A stretch of 64,000 bases of DNA from Hippophae tibetana (GCA_037013495.1 CM072810.1:31711843-31775842); one strand, 5' to 3'; positions 38,068-50,455 are shown, counted from the first letter of the stretch. A program made the numbers and translations. Notes: generated from the sequence alone by a model not told the origin.

Positions 38068-39090
38068 TAATTCTAGATAAAATTAGAATTATTAGAATTC
38101 TAGAAGAGTTAGGATTTTATCTTTTAGCGTTTTATTATTATCGCACTTCTTATTAGATTAGGATAAGATTTATTAAAGTTCAACTCCTTATAAAATTAAA
38201 ATAGTCATTTATTTTACCTATAAATATATTCATTTATATTATAATTGTAGACTTTTATTGATATTGATTATAATTATTGATTACAGAGAAGTTTTTACTT
38301 AAATTATCTCTTCCACCCTTAGATTGTGTCAGTTGGTATTAGAACTTATTGATTTTATTTTCTTAAATAAAATTGGATTGTCTTTGCTATAAAAAACTAC
38401 AAAATTCCATAGTTTTAAGAAAAATAATTTCCCTTGATATTTTCATAGAAATCAAATATGAGTATTCTAATGATTTAAAACCTTTTATCTTTGATGATAA
38501 CTCACAAATTGATAACGAGTATTTTGACTTATGTTCACCCATGAGGAATTACTAATTCTCAACAAAGATGATGAAGAAATTGACTTTTTTTTGGGCAAGA
38601 GAGAGGTGTTCCAAATTTGATGATTCTTTTTTGTTTAATTTTCCCTTTATTTACTCATAGTTCTCCTAGTTTTGTTGGAGACGCATACAAGGTTTCTAGA
38701 GTCATTAGAATGTTCCACGAATGTGTTGAATAAAGAATCTGCAATAAGAATTTGAAGTATAAATTAAATTCATGCTATCATCACAAATTTGTCAAGCTCA
38801 AGTTAAATTCGAGGAAAAAAAATTTCTTAGACGAGGAGTATGATGCAGGATAAAATTAGAGAATTATTAGAATTTTAGAAGAATTAGGATTTTATCTTTT
38901 AAAGTTTCATTGGTATCATAATTCTCATCGGATTACGATTTATTATTGAATTAGGATAAGATTTATTAGAGCTTGGATTCTTATAGAATTAGGATAGCAT
39001 CTTTATTTACCTATAAATAGTCTTTTTTAAATTATAATTGTAGACTTTTATTAATATTGATTATTGAAAACTTTGTTATTCAATTATCAC
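38068..39090 (+). mobile_element. TRIM-like short LTR element in a KAT3 intron
   Basis: Two direct repeats of about 250 bp, 38068-38318 and 38841-39090, share 'gataaaattag', 'ggattttatctttta', 'ggataagatttatta' and 'ttacctataaata' blocks and 'taattgtagacttttatt'. Directly after the first repeat lies a primer-binding-site-like TGGTATTAGAAC (38334-38345, initiator-Met type). The interior is about 520 bases and has no domain. This is the size and layout of a TRIM. It sits between the channel exons 37168-37254 and 39212-39349, on the same strand. Confidence 0.75.
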
Positions 39091-39646
39091 CATGCCTTTT
39101 GGCCTGCTTTAGAAGCTTCAAGCTAATTTCATCCTAGTCTGAACTTATGATATCTTTGTAGTTTAAGGATGATAATATTAGGTTAATTCTAGTTATTTAT
39201 GCTATCTTCAGCAGGAGCACCAGAAAATTCACTTCCTCTCAGAGTAATAATCCATGGATACAACCCATATGAAAATATATCTGAAGGTGGCACAGCCGGG
39301 AAACTTGTACATTTGCCTGATTCAATGGAAGACCTTTTCAGTTTAGCATGTAATTCATAGTACTTGAGATGCATGCCTCTAAAAGATCCTTGATTAGCTA
39401 TGAATCTTGTCTCATTTCATACATATCATTCAAGGGATAAATAATTCATATGTCAGACAAATCAAATAGAGAAACAGCATATATGTGAACAAATTATTTT
39501 TACCAAATTCAATGCAGAGAAAAAAGTTTGATAAGAAAGGAAGCCCAATTCTCATGGTTGATGGATCAGAGGTGAAAACATTAGATCCCATAAGAGAGAA
39601 TGATCATTTGTATATATTTTAAATGTGAATACAACATTTGAAAAAA

Positions 39647-42600
39647 TGTCAATCCCGTGCACGTGGAAGTAAAAATATTAGGTACAATTAAATTTGACAA
39701 ATGCATCAAATAAATAAATAAATATTTGTAGTTAAAATTTGACCAGCTACGTGGTCAATTTCTAACCACATAAGGGATAGACAATGTTTTTGTCTTAGAA
39801 GAACATACCAAAAAGAAGAGAAGTAAAGCAAAGCCAAATGAACAATTTCTTTTGATGAAAAATAGTGTTATGTGTGTGAGACAGTGAAAGAGAATATTTT
39901 AGAAAAATATTTGAGATATTTTTCTAAAATGGGAACGACAAAATAGTAAGTTTGGAAAACACTTGAGTGTTACTATTTTAGGTTTATCTCAATTTCTTGT
40001 ACTGTCTCTCACTTTGTACTCATTAATTTTATTAGTGGAAAAATATTTTTTGGAGTTTGTCCCGTTCACGTAGCCTAAATTAAAAGGTGAATCATATTAA
40101 ATTGTCTATATTATTATTTTACTCTGTTGAATTTATTTTATTTTTACCTTTTGTGCCCCAACAACTGATAGCAGAGCTAGTCTAGTAAAATTCTTAGTAT
40201 CCTCTTTGGTTGCAACATAGATTAATCTGCCACATTTGAAAATATTTTATTAGATCCGAGGTGTATTTATTTGCAAAAAAAAGAAAGAAAAAAAAATGTC
40301 AAGCTAGAGGGTAGATATTGAGAAATTTAATGGCAATTATAATCTCTGCTTATGGAAAATGAGGATGAAGGATATTCTCATTCAACAGAAGGTTCATAAG
40401 GCATTGCTGGGGAAAGAAAAAAAAAAGACAACAACCGTCACCGAAGAATAGTAGGAGAAGATAGATGAGATTACAACCACTACAATCCATCTAAATCTCT
40501 CAGACAGTGTCTTGCAAAATATTAAATCAAAAAATTGCAAGACTACAAAAAAAACGTGAGAGACTCTAGAAAACATGTACATGATAAAGAACCTTGCCAA
40601 TAAATTTTATTTGTGGAATGAGCTATATCATATGAGGAAGGAAGATAATGTGAGCATGATGCAGCACATTAGTGATTATAACAGCAAGTTTTCTCACTTA
40701 GCAAGATTCAATGTGAGTTTCGGCGATGAAGAGAAAGTTGTGATGTTGCTGGCATCACTACCCTCATCATATAATCATCTCACAACAACTCTGACTTATG
40801 CGAAAGAAAAGATGGAGTTTGAAGTTGTTGTAAAAGCCCTGTTGTCATACGAGAAACAGAACAAGGAGAGAGATTCAAAAGCACAAGCCCTTAACACAGA
40901 GTTCAGAGGAAGGAGACAGTACAAATAATAGAAACCCAAAGGCAAGAGTAGAGGTAAATCAAACAAATATGCCAATATTGAATGCCATCACTGTAAGAGA
41001 AAGGGTCACATCAAGAAATTTTTCCGGGTGTTCAAGAAGGAACAGGAAACGAACAAAGGCAAAGCAGTGAAGAAAGAAAACGACAGTGATGATGAGCAAA
41101 CAAATACCATAGACGAGTTTAATATTGTTTACGATGAAGATTTTGTCAATTTTGCATCACATGAGACCAGTTGGATGATTAATAGTGGTGCTACAATTCA
41201 CGCTAGATCACGTAGAAAAATTTTCTCATCATACACACCTGGAAGTTTTGGTGTTGTTAGAATGGGAAATTAATGTTTGTCAAAGGTTGTTAACAGGGGA
41301 GATGTTTGCTTGGAAACAGAGACTCGGACCAGACTATTTCTGAAGGATGTCAGGCATATTCCATATATGCGTCTGAATTTGATCTCTATACACAAACGTG
41401 CAAATGAAAGATATTACAACTCCTTCATTTATGACAAATGGAAACTTACAAAAGGCTCCTTAGTAGTGGATAGAGGTGAGAAGCATACAATTCTATATAT
41501 AATGCAAGCGAAGCTCTCCACCGACACAGTAAATACCGTGAGAAAAATAGTGCATCTGAATTATGGCATAGGAGACACAGTCACATGGGTGAAAAAGGTA
41601 TGATAAGTCTAGCCAGGAAAAAAATACTGTTCGGAATGGATGAAGTACATTTGGAGAAATGTGTTGATTGTCTAACAGGACAGTAAAACAGAGTTGCTTT
41701 CAAGAGTTCCCCTCCTTCCAGAATGAATAATATTTTAGATCTGATTCATTCAGATTTATGTGGACCAATGCCAAAGTCACTTGGTGGTGCTCAATACTTT
41801 GTGACTTTCATTGATGATCATTCATGGAAGACGTGGGTATATCTTCTGAAGACAAAAGATCAGGTGCTAGATATCTTTAAAGAAATTCACGACTCAGTTG
41901 AGAGACAGACTGGAACGAAGCTGCAGTGCATTCGCATAAATAATGATGGAGAACACACAGGATCTTTTCATGCTTACTACAAAAGCCATGGTATTCGACA
42001 TCAAATGACACCTCCAAAGACATCGTAGTTGAATGGCTTAATTGAGAGGATGAACAAAATTTTGATGGAGAGAGTCAGATATCTACTCTCACATGTAAAG
42101 TTGCCTAAACTTTCTGGGTGAAGTCATACTCACAGTTGCACATGTGTTGAATCTTTCACCCTGTACTCCTCTCAAAATAGATGTTCCAGATAAAGTGTGG
42201 TCAAAAAATGATGTTTCCTATGATAATTTGCTGTCGTTTGGCTGTAACACATTTGTTCATATCCACAAGGATGAGAGATCTAAACTTGATGTCTAGACAA
42301 GACAATGTATTTTTATTGGCTATAGTCAAGATCAATTTGGCTATAGATTTTATGATCCGGTTGCAAAGAGACTTGTCAAAACCCATGATGTTATATTTGT
42401 TGAAGATGAAACCATTAAAGATATTGTCAAAATGGAGAAGGATGTTCCAAATTCCAATGGTAACTCATCAAATTTGGAATTAATTCCTCCAACATCAATA
42501 CGAAGACAAGTTGGAGATGAAGACTAGGTTTATCCACCTGATGAAGATGATACTCCTAGAGAAGTTGGTTCTAAAGACGAGGGAGATGATGTTCATTATC

Positions 42601-44695
42601 CAACACCAATACCTGTGGCTTCTCCTGTTCCACTGAGACGACCCTCTACCACATATCCTCCAAATGAGTATGTAACTTTCACTGATAGGGGAGAACATGA
42701 GAGTTATGAAAAAACCATGGATGATAAATCCAAACAAAAATAAATTGAAGCCAAGCAAGATGAGATGAATTCCTTGCTTGAGAACAAAACCTTTGAGTTG
42801 ATGAAGCTACCCAAAGGAAAAAAGGCTTTGAAAAATAATGGGTGTTCAGGGTGATGCATGAAGAACACAACTCTAGTCCGCGATACAAAGCTAGACTAGT
42901 TGTCAAGGGATTCAGCCAAAGAAAAGGAGTTGACTTTGACGAGATTTTCTCACCAGTTGTGAAAATAACATCCATCTGTACTGTGCTAGGATTAGCAGCA
43001 AGTCTTGACCTGGAGGTTGAGCAAATGGATACCAAAAATGTCTTCCTACATGATGACTTGGAAGAAGAGATACATGGAGCATCCAAAGGATTTTAAGCAA
43101 AAGGGAAAAGAGGATTATGTTTGCAAATCAAAGAAAAACCTCTACGACTTAAAACATGCACCAAGACAATGGTACAAGAAGTTTGAGTCTGTTATGGGGA
43201 AGCAAGGTTACAAGCAATTGAGTACGTATTTTTCCATGAAAGAATTGAGGCCAACAAAATAGATTCTTAGCATGAGTATTATTAGAGATAGAGGCGCCAA
43301 AAAATTATGATTGTCACATGAGAAGTACATTGAGAAAGTACTTCAAAGATTTCGTTTGGACAAGGTTAAAGCGATTAGTAATAGTCTTACTAATCACTTT
43401 AAGCTAAGTTCTAAGCAGAGCCCTTCTACAGACAAAGAGAAGGAAGAGATGGAAAGGATTCCATATGCTTCCGCAGTTGGAAGTCTGATGTATGTCATGG
43501 TTTGTACACGGCCAGATATCGCTCATACAGTTAGAGTTGTGAGTAGATTCCTTTCAAATCTTAGAAAAGAACATTGGGTTACATTGAAATGAATTTTCAG
43601 GTATCTTCAAGGTTCTTCCAAAATATGCTTATGTTTTGAAAATGACAAACCTGTGTTAGTTGGATACACAGATGTAGATATGGCTGGCGATATGGATTCC
43701 AGAAAATCCACTTTAAGTTACCTGATTTCATTTGCAGGGGGAGTTGGGTCATGGTAGTCAAAGTTACAAAAATGTGTTACACTGTCCACTACAGAAGCAG
43801 AGTTTATAGCAGCAATGGAAGCATGTAAAGAGTTACTATGGATAAAAAAGTTCTTGAAAGAACTTGGGTTGTAGCAATACAGTTACCGGTTATTTTGTGA
43901 TAGTCAGAGTGCTATCCACCTTGGAAAGAATGTCTCCTTTCATTCGAGATCAAAACATATTGATGTGAGATATCATTGGATTAGGGATATAATGGAGAAT
44001 AAACTACTACAGCTTGAGAAAATCCATACAGAGGAAAATAGATTAGACATGTTGACAAAAATTCTTCCAAGACTGAATTTTGAATACTATCTTTTAGCTG
44101 CTGGATTGGTGGAACCCTCAATGTAGTCGGAAGGGGGAGATTTATAGGTCACGCCCACATAGAATGTCAAAAAAATAAAAATGTTAGGTGCAATCACATT
44201 TAACAAATGCATTAAATAATACATATATATATATATATTAGGCTACAATTTAGCCAACAACGTGGCCAATTTCTGACTACATAAGGGATAAGGAATTTTG
44301 CCTATAAATAGGTGATGTTTTTGCCTTAAAGAGACACACCAAAAAAAAGAGAAGTAAAGCAAAGCTAAAGGAACAATTTCCTTTGATGAAAAATAGTGTT
44401 GTGTGTGTGAGAGAGTGGGAGATAATATTTTAGAAAAATATTTGAGATATTTTTCTAAAAAGGGAGTGACAAAATAGTGAGTTTGGGAAACACTTGTGTG
44501 TCACTATTTTGGATTTATCTCAATTTGTTGTATTATCTCTCAGTTTGTACCCATTAATTTTATTAGTAAAAGAAATATTTTTCGGAATTTGTCCCGTTGA
44601 CGTAACCCAAATTAAAGGGTAAATCACATTAAATTGTCAATATCATTATTTTACTCTGTTGAATTTATTTTATTTTTACTCATTATATCCCAACA
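39647..44695 (+). mobile_element. near full-length Ty1/copia (Tork/TNT1-like) fossil
   Basis: The 5' LTR is 39647-40163 and the 3' LTR 44146-44695. A primer-binding site with the GATAGCAGAGCTAG form lies at 40167-40180, and a polypurine tract GGAAGGGGGAGA at 44129-44140. Domains in order: gag (40300-41030, with a CHHCKRKGHIKK-type zinc knuckle at 40985), protease (41170-41270), gag-pre-integrase and integrase (41500-42200), RT (42740-43260, with the 'FSQRKGVDFDEIFSPVVK' type block) and RNase H (43440-44090). The total of 5.05 kb is normal for the family. It is broken, with ten or so breaks. The LTRs differ by roughly 10% by eye, so it is old. It starts 24 bases after the stop codon of the KAT3 relic. 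Confidence 0.92.
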
Positions 44696-44765
44696 AACCC
44701 ATTGTAATATTTAAACAGTTAATTGATCGATGCAATCAACCACAAGGGAATACAACTTACAGCAT

Positions 44766-45802
44766 CTAATCCTCATCATTGAGCATGTCCAACACAGTAT
44801 AAGCAGCTTTCTGAAACCGTTCTTTCTCTTCTTCTAGACCTCTCTTCCTTTCAAGAGTAGAGTACTTAGACTTCTCTATATCTTCCATTATTACGGCAGA
44901 GCTTTGATCAACTTCACTGTATATCAAAAAAATATCAATTATAGCTTTCAGCAGCCATAATTTATTCGAGGAAAATCAATTTAATTTTTCAGTGATTATG
45001 ATTATATTCCACAATGGAATGCACAAATTGAAAGAGATAAAGACCAAGACAGAAATGTAATGAAACAGGAAATGAGATCAAAAAGTGTAAAAGTAACTCT
45101 TGCTACTTGTATCTTTTTGTAGCATTGTATCAGTATTTATCAAAGTAATTAGAGCCAAACTCCAATGTGGTTAAAAATAAATATATATCATATAAAAAGT
45201 TAAATATGGATATTAACAAACTCACTTGATCATCTTAAGCATATTCTCCATAGCGCTTTGGACTTGTTGTAACATCTCTGCACAATTCATAACTTCTCTT
45301 CGGATTAATTTCCTTGAGTTTGTGTGTAGTATAAGCGTGTATTACATGAATATTCGCATGTGTTTATGTAAAACATTTGAGAAAATTAATCCACGAATCC
45401 TTCAAATTAATTAATAAAAATTATAGCATACATTTGTGCATGTCATATAGAAACACCGACGTGAATCCGAAGCAAGCAAAATAAAATTTGTCAAGTCCGA
45501 CAAAACTATAGCACTGAATAATAAATTTTAAGACCACTGCGTAATATTTTGCATCAATAAGTTGTTGCAAACATTCATCAAAATTAATGTAAGTTCTAAG
45601 AGTGGAAAAAGATCACGGAGTCAATGCACCAAATTTTGCCATAAATTGCAGTTAAAAATTCATGAAAACTAAAAAATTGCATTGAATTAGAAACGGAGAT
45701 CAACGAGAAAGAATAGTGACCGTAGACGAGAGATGATAGCTGAGATTCAGATTGAGGAGGAGGAAGTAGATGAACATCGGATGGAGTCGGTGAAGCCGCC
45801 AT
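44766..45802 (-). CDS. small conserved coiled-coil protein, 100 aa, three exons
   Basis: Minus-strand exons by GT/AG sites: 45802-45721 (MAASPTPSDVHLLPPPQ... LSSLVY), 45295-45226 (EVMNCAEMLQQVQSAMENML) and 44916-44766 (EVDQSSAVIMEDIEKSKYS ... KAAYTVLDMLNDED, stop TAG). The lengths 82+70+151 give 303 nt in one open frame, and both intron phases fit. The protein starts with a short Ala/Pro-rich stretch. The rest is predicted to be a long charged helix (residues about 28-95), likely coiled coil, with no signal peptide or membrane segment. I do not recognise the family by name; the helical C-terminus ending 'FQKAAYTVLDML' looks conserved-protein-like. It is intact, unlike the convergent channel relic. 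The copia fossil ends 70 bases beyond its stop, so its 3' UTR may run into the LTR. Confidence 0.75.
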
Positions 45803-45885
45803 TCTCTTTTCAATTCTCAGTTCGCACTTCCCAGATAGAGCTTTTGTTTGTTCAGAATATTGGCTTTTGTGCTTAAACGTATAGC

Positions 45886-45892
45886 ATTTATA
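45886..45892 (-). promoter_or_regulatory. TATA-box candidate for the 100-aa gene
   Basis: TATAAAT on the minus strand, 84 bases upstream of the ATG at 45802. The spacing is plausible for a plant core promoter plus a short 5' UTR. Confidence 0.35.
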
Positions 45893-46810
45893 ACACCCAT
45901 ATTAAGTTACAAAAACAACATTACGTTTCGCTGGTGTATTTTTACTAAGTCTACCCATACATTTCATTGTAAACCCTTTTGCGTTTTAGTACGTTCAATA
46001 TTAATTTTATTTAATATTATTAAATATTATTTTTATTATTATAAATTTTAAATAAAATAACTGTCTATATTATATTATTAAATATTATTTTTATTTTTAA
46101 ATATATGATATAATCTTATTGGTATATAGAGTTTCGTTTTTAATTAAATAAAAAAATATATATGATCTCTTTTTATAACATAAAAAAACATATATTATTT
46201 ATCATTTTTTTATAACATAAATAATATATGTTTTTTTAGATGGATTAAAATTAAAACCACGTGAATGAGTCTTTATATGTATTAAAAATAAAACCATGTG
46301 AACGAGTCTTGTATATAAATCTTAGGGTATTTTATTATCATAAATTTTATGTGTTATTCTATATAATTTCTTAATAAACCATCGGTCTACCATGTATGAT
46401 TTTATTCCGAATAACTAATAATATATGCATCAATTGTATTTACATGTCAACGTGATTTTGTTAGCAAACAGGAACATGCAACTTAAAATGGATGAGGGAT
46501 GACTTTTATCACCGGACTACGAGGTAAATTATAACATTAAATTTAATGTTAAATTAGTTGGGAATGTGAAACATTTAAGAAATTGTGCTATCGGTTACAA
46601 TGTGCATGTAGACTAATGCATATATCAATTTGTGATATAAAGTATTTTAGATTCATAATAGATTTCTTAAATAGAATTTATACCTTATATAATCAATATA
46701 TTTTGGTATTGGCATTTTCGTGTACAAAACACGATGTTTATATTTTATTTAATGTTTTTATCTATCCTTATAAAATTGATTATTGATACGGTTTCTTGTT
46801 TTCTTGTTAC
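45893..46810. other. AT-rich intergenic DNA
   Basis: Upstream of the 100-aa gene. Runs of ATATTATTTTTATT-like sequence and a repeated 'aaccacgtgaatgagtctt / aaccatgtgaacgagtctt' pair near 46255 and 46293. No gene recognised. Confidence 0.45.
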
Positions 46811-49071
46811 ACAATCACTCTATTATATTGCATATAATTTGCATTTTAGATATTTGTTTGTTTGTTTGTTGTAGTGTTACATTAGAGCCTAGGTGTTTAT
46901 CTATTTTGGAACGCTTTTCTATGTAATTTTTGGTGAGCTTGCCAAGGTGGTCGACAAGCTTTTGTGGCTTGGTTTTGGAGACGTTTACCCTCGTTGAGGA
47001 GGCCTTTACCCTTATCATGTTAGTTGGCTAGGGATTCACTGAGGTGGTCATCAAGGGTCCAAGTGGCTATATTTTTTTGTAAATTTCTCTCTTATTTTCT
47101 AGTTTTCTTGGCAATAATCTTTTTTAGGGGGTAAGCTTTACCCATTTGGCACTAGAATTCCATTATCCTTTCTTGGTTTGTTTCTTTCTAAGTGTTGGGT
47201 CCGAGAAACAGTGTGTTTATTTGTAAGACATAGACATAAGATATAAGAGACAAGTCTCTCTCATATTTTTTAAACACCGAGTTGAGTGTGAAATAATGTG
47301 AGATTTAGTAAGGTTTCATTGAGAGATAAAATGTATCATTGGCTACTAAAGAGCCACATCGTTTTGAAAAGTTTCTCTCAATGTGGAGTTATTATGTGTC
47401 GGTTGGTAATTGCAATGACGTAAGGGTTTTCATAGGTGAAAAGCCTATATGGTAATGAGTTATAAGTTAGCTAAGATTTGCAAGGTCACAACGGTGCCTA
47501 TAAGTGATGAACCTATGTGGTGGTAGGATCTTTGAGTTGGTGTGCCTTATATCGATAAGGTGTTATGAGGGAGCATCTGTTGTCATAGGCGAGAACCCTA
47601 TGTTGTGACAACTCTTAGACTTAGTGTGCCATATGTTGACTAGGTGTTGCGAGATTGCAACATTGTGCATCAATACTCAATCACATCACGTGGTGATAGA
47701 GCTTTGTGGATTAGCTTAGTTCTACTTGGATCAGGTGTTATGTTGACATTGAGTAAAAAAAGCTTCGGTGTATTTAAGAATGATCCTCCAATTAATATAG
47801 GTATAGGCATATATTGTCTTAGGTATAAATTGTTGATTTATTTTTATTAGTGAATTGTTTGCTATCAAGTGGTTGCCTTAAGCGACCTGAGGATGTTACC
47901 ACGTAAAAGTTTGATCTTATGTAGATTTATCTTGTTACATGTTGTGAGAGTATAATCATTTTTTATCAAATATGATCACATATAGAAGATCATAAAGTGA
48001 TTGTAAATCTTTTATAGCTTTTCAATAAGTTTTCCTGATTCACATGATATGTTTTGCCTTATTAATGCATGTTACTAGCCTAGACAGGAGCTTGTAAGGC
48101 ACATCATTATTAGTGTATTTAACATATATTATTATTTCTTATCTAATAATTGTATTTGTGATGTGCTCAATTAAGCATGTTGTTTTTGTTTGTATATTAT
48201 TTTGTACTATTTGCTTAATTCATAATTTGAGGCTTGTTTAGTGGAGTTGAAATAGGGCTTACAAAAAGGTTCCCTACGTTAGCATATCCATCCCTCATCT
48301 AGGTCTCGGTTCCCGTTTTGGGTTGGAAGTTAACCTTGCCTATGTGGAATTATTTTGACATAGAGAACTTTAGTTGGTATTAAAATGAATCACTCCTGTT
48401 TAGTCTTAATTGTCTGGGTGCTCGATTTTAGAGCTCTATCTAAGCGTACACACCCATTTTCATGTTTCTACCTTTTGTCTCTAGTGAAGTGAGTTGTTAT
48501 TGTTATGTGAGCTTGTTTATCACTATAAACGTGTATGATAATGGTTTCTAGGTCCTTGTTTTGTGAAGTTGTAGTGCCCCACATCTTATACCATTTAGAG
48601 TGGAACCTATACTTAAGAACCATTATAATCCTATTTTCCCAAGATATGTGGGATTGTATATCTTATCCTGTCTTTCCTTAGCCTATCTTGTGAAGCTCAA
48701 AGAATTGATAACAGTCACAATTTCCCCTACAAAGGTCTTGACATCCTTAATGGAAACATTTATGGTTGAGCCATGCTCTGATAAAATCTATAATGACTCA
48801 TTCGAATACATGGAATGATATTGTCCACTTTGGGTCTAGGCCTGTATAGTTTTTGCTCTTGGGTTTTCACTCAAAAAGGACTAATACCATTTAGAGTGGA
48901 ACTCATACTTATGAACCATTACAATCCTTATTTCTCAAGCAATGTAGGATTGCACAACTTATCATATTTTGCCTAAGCACAAGGGAATTTAGCTTAAGAG
49001 ATTGATGACTATCACAATCAACCCCATAGAGGGCCCCATGTCCTCGTCAACCACATTCTTGATTAGGTCAT
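46811..49071. repeat. unassigned, less AT-rich, probably repetitive DNA
   Basis: The base composition shifts to more G and balanced sequence, but there is no long open frame. It has repeated phrases of the kind 'aggtgaaaagcctatatgg' and 'aggcgagaaccctatgt' (47430-47610), and a 296-bp-spaced direct repeat at its right end. It looks like a decayed non-coding element, perhaps a large LTR or LARD-type piece. No domain was recognised on either strand. Confidence 0.4.
48591..49060. repeat. direct repeat pair, about 296-bp period
   Basis: Copies start CCATTTAGAGTGGAAC at 48591 and 48887 and share 'gaaccattataatcct', 'tgtgggattg' and 'gataacagtcacaat'-like blocks over about 170 bases, at roughly 80% identity by eye. 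The second copy ends next to the LTR at 49072. Confidence 0.75.
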
Positions 49072-50455
49072 TGATGCACAAAAATTAATAGTCAAATTTG
49101 GTATTTATGAAAAACTCTTAAGTACATGCATCACTTATAATAAAGCGATAAGTATATTCTCAATATCGTCTCTCAAGAAATTGTGGTGGTTTTAAAAAGT
49201 TAAATTATTTTTCTAATATAGTTAAGAAAAACAAATCCTAAACATTCTAACAATTTGTTGTTTGGTGAAATAGAATTATAAATTAAATTATATCTAATGA
49301 AAGTAGGTAAATTAAACCAAATAAATGAAAGCTATAAATTAAAATGATACATTAAAGTAGAAAATTAAACTATGTTGAACCTAGGATGATGGGTATATTT
49401 GGTATTTTATTTAGCATAACTCTTCATAGACACAAAAAAATAAGTGATTTAAATATAAACTAGATTTCCTAATTTATTTTTTAAATAAAACCCCATATAA
49501 TCATGCTCCAATAATATTCAATTAATCAATTCTTACTTGACCGGGGTTAAAATTTATTAATTGTTAAACTAAAGAAATATATGTAAACTAAAAATCTTTA
49601 ATTAATTACTAACTTCTTTTGATCGGGTTTGAAATTAAAAATTGATAAACCTAAAATAGATATGTTCTTTAATGACAAATCAAGATTTGACCGATCTTTA
49701 ACTTATAATTAAAGTTATTTTCAATCATTTAAATTAATACAAATCAATGAAATTAAAATACACTTTTATTTATTATGCACAGTTAAGTACATATGATATG
49801 TCTAATACTTAATTCTAAAATATTTTTTTAATCATAAATAAAGACTTGATCCATCATGAATTTATGATCAAAGATCTGAACTTTATGAATAATAAATAAG
49901 CCTAAACTTTTGTTTACTTAAATCATAAAATTGTTATTCCAATGAAGAGAAACTAAAATCTCATTTACACATTATCTAATCATAGCTAAATTAATGAAAG
50001 TCAGTTTAACTATAAAAGACATCATATTATAGAAATAATCAAATAATACAATAATTAAAAATACCCTTTTTGGAAGAAGATTCCAAATCTTTAAATAAGT
50101 TGTCATTGGCTCTCTAAATCTTTCGATCTTCTTCATAATTGAGAGGATCTCCTTCTATATCTATATATTTGGGAATGACTATGTAATTCTATAAATAAAA
50201 CCAAGGATAGATGGTTGAGAAACTTAACTAAAAAATAATACGGGCAACTTTTATGACCTATATGTGTTATTTATATAGAATGCTGGTGTAGAAGGGCTTC
50301 GGTTGAATAAATGAAGGTGGGCCATAGCACCATATTTTCTACACCACTATATTTTACGTAATTTTTCTCCCAATTCCAAACAGAGAAGGTCGCACCATTG
50401 CACACATTAATCCTTGGTGCGGCACACGTTATTCTACATGCCTACTAAATCCTTT
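49072..50455 (-). mobile_element. minus-strand gypsy LTR, split off by a later insertion
   Basis: The reverse complement matches LTR D (24469-25954) along most of its length. For example, 49100-49280 corresponds to 25740-25930, and the 'cttgattcattaatcataaa'-type blocks recur. It carries the family's GC-rich patch 'ggtcgcaccattgcacac / ggtgcggcacacg' near 50387-50430. It ends where the LTR at 50461 starts, which suggests that the larger minus-strand element inserted beside or into it. Fossil. Confidence 0.65.

Larger units (their letters stand above)
27917..39622 (+). pseudogene. KAT3: KAT3/AtKC1-like Shaker K+ channel regulatory subunit, pseudogene
   Basis: Relic of the silent Shaker alpha-subunit that assembles with AKT1/KAT1-type channels in the plasma membrane. 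Recognisable exons: 27917-28095 (S4, LLRLWRLRRV at 28044-28073), 30079-30389 (VTLFVMHSAGCFYYW, filter TVGYGDLYP with GYGD at 30248-30259, then MLFNIGLTAYLIGNM), 30520-30739 (ASKNRLPEGLKEQM, LKFKTAE), 30944-31042 and 31123-31160 (AEYFPP, PTDFYILISGSV), 31954-32139 (cNBD: EMAGDIGVLF, FTVKTKRLSQVI), 37168-37254, 39212-39349 (KHA: RVIIHGYNPYE, GKLVHLPDSMEDLFSLA) and 39518-39622 (ending RENDHLYIF-stop). No ankyrin repeats were seen; the RVIIHG start and ENDHLYIF end match the KC1 type. Damage: frameshift in the S4 exon (about 27990), several in the pore exon, TGA at 30221-30223 where the family has Trp (YWS), and a frameshift near 30588. S1-S3 were not found. An LTR element and a TRIM lie in introns. 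Confidence 0.9.

Noticed and set aside
39189-39374. Minus-strand ORF of 61 aa
   Set aside because: Antisense shadow of the KHA exon of the channel relic, which reads RVIIHG... on the plus strand.
27917-39622. Channel relic as AKT1 or SKOR type
   Set aside because: No ankyrin repeats between cNBD and KHA, and the RVIIHG...ENDHLYIF ends and the EMAGDIGVLF cNBD block fit KAT3/KC1 better.
45226-45414. Plus-strand ORF of 62 aa over an exon of the 100-aa gene
   Set aside because: It is the antisense shadow of exon 2; the minus-strand exons have consistent splice phases.
46815-47018. Minus-strand ORF with a Lys/Thr-rich product
   Set aside because: Short, without domain or splice context, and within an apparently repetitive block.
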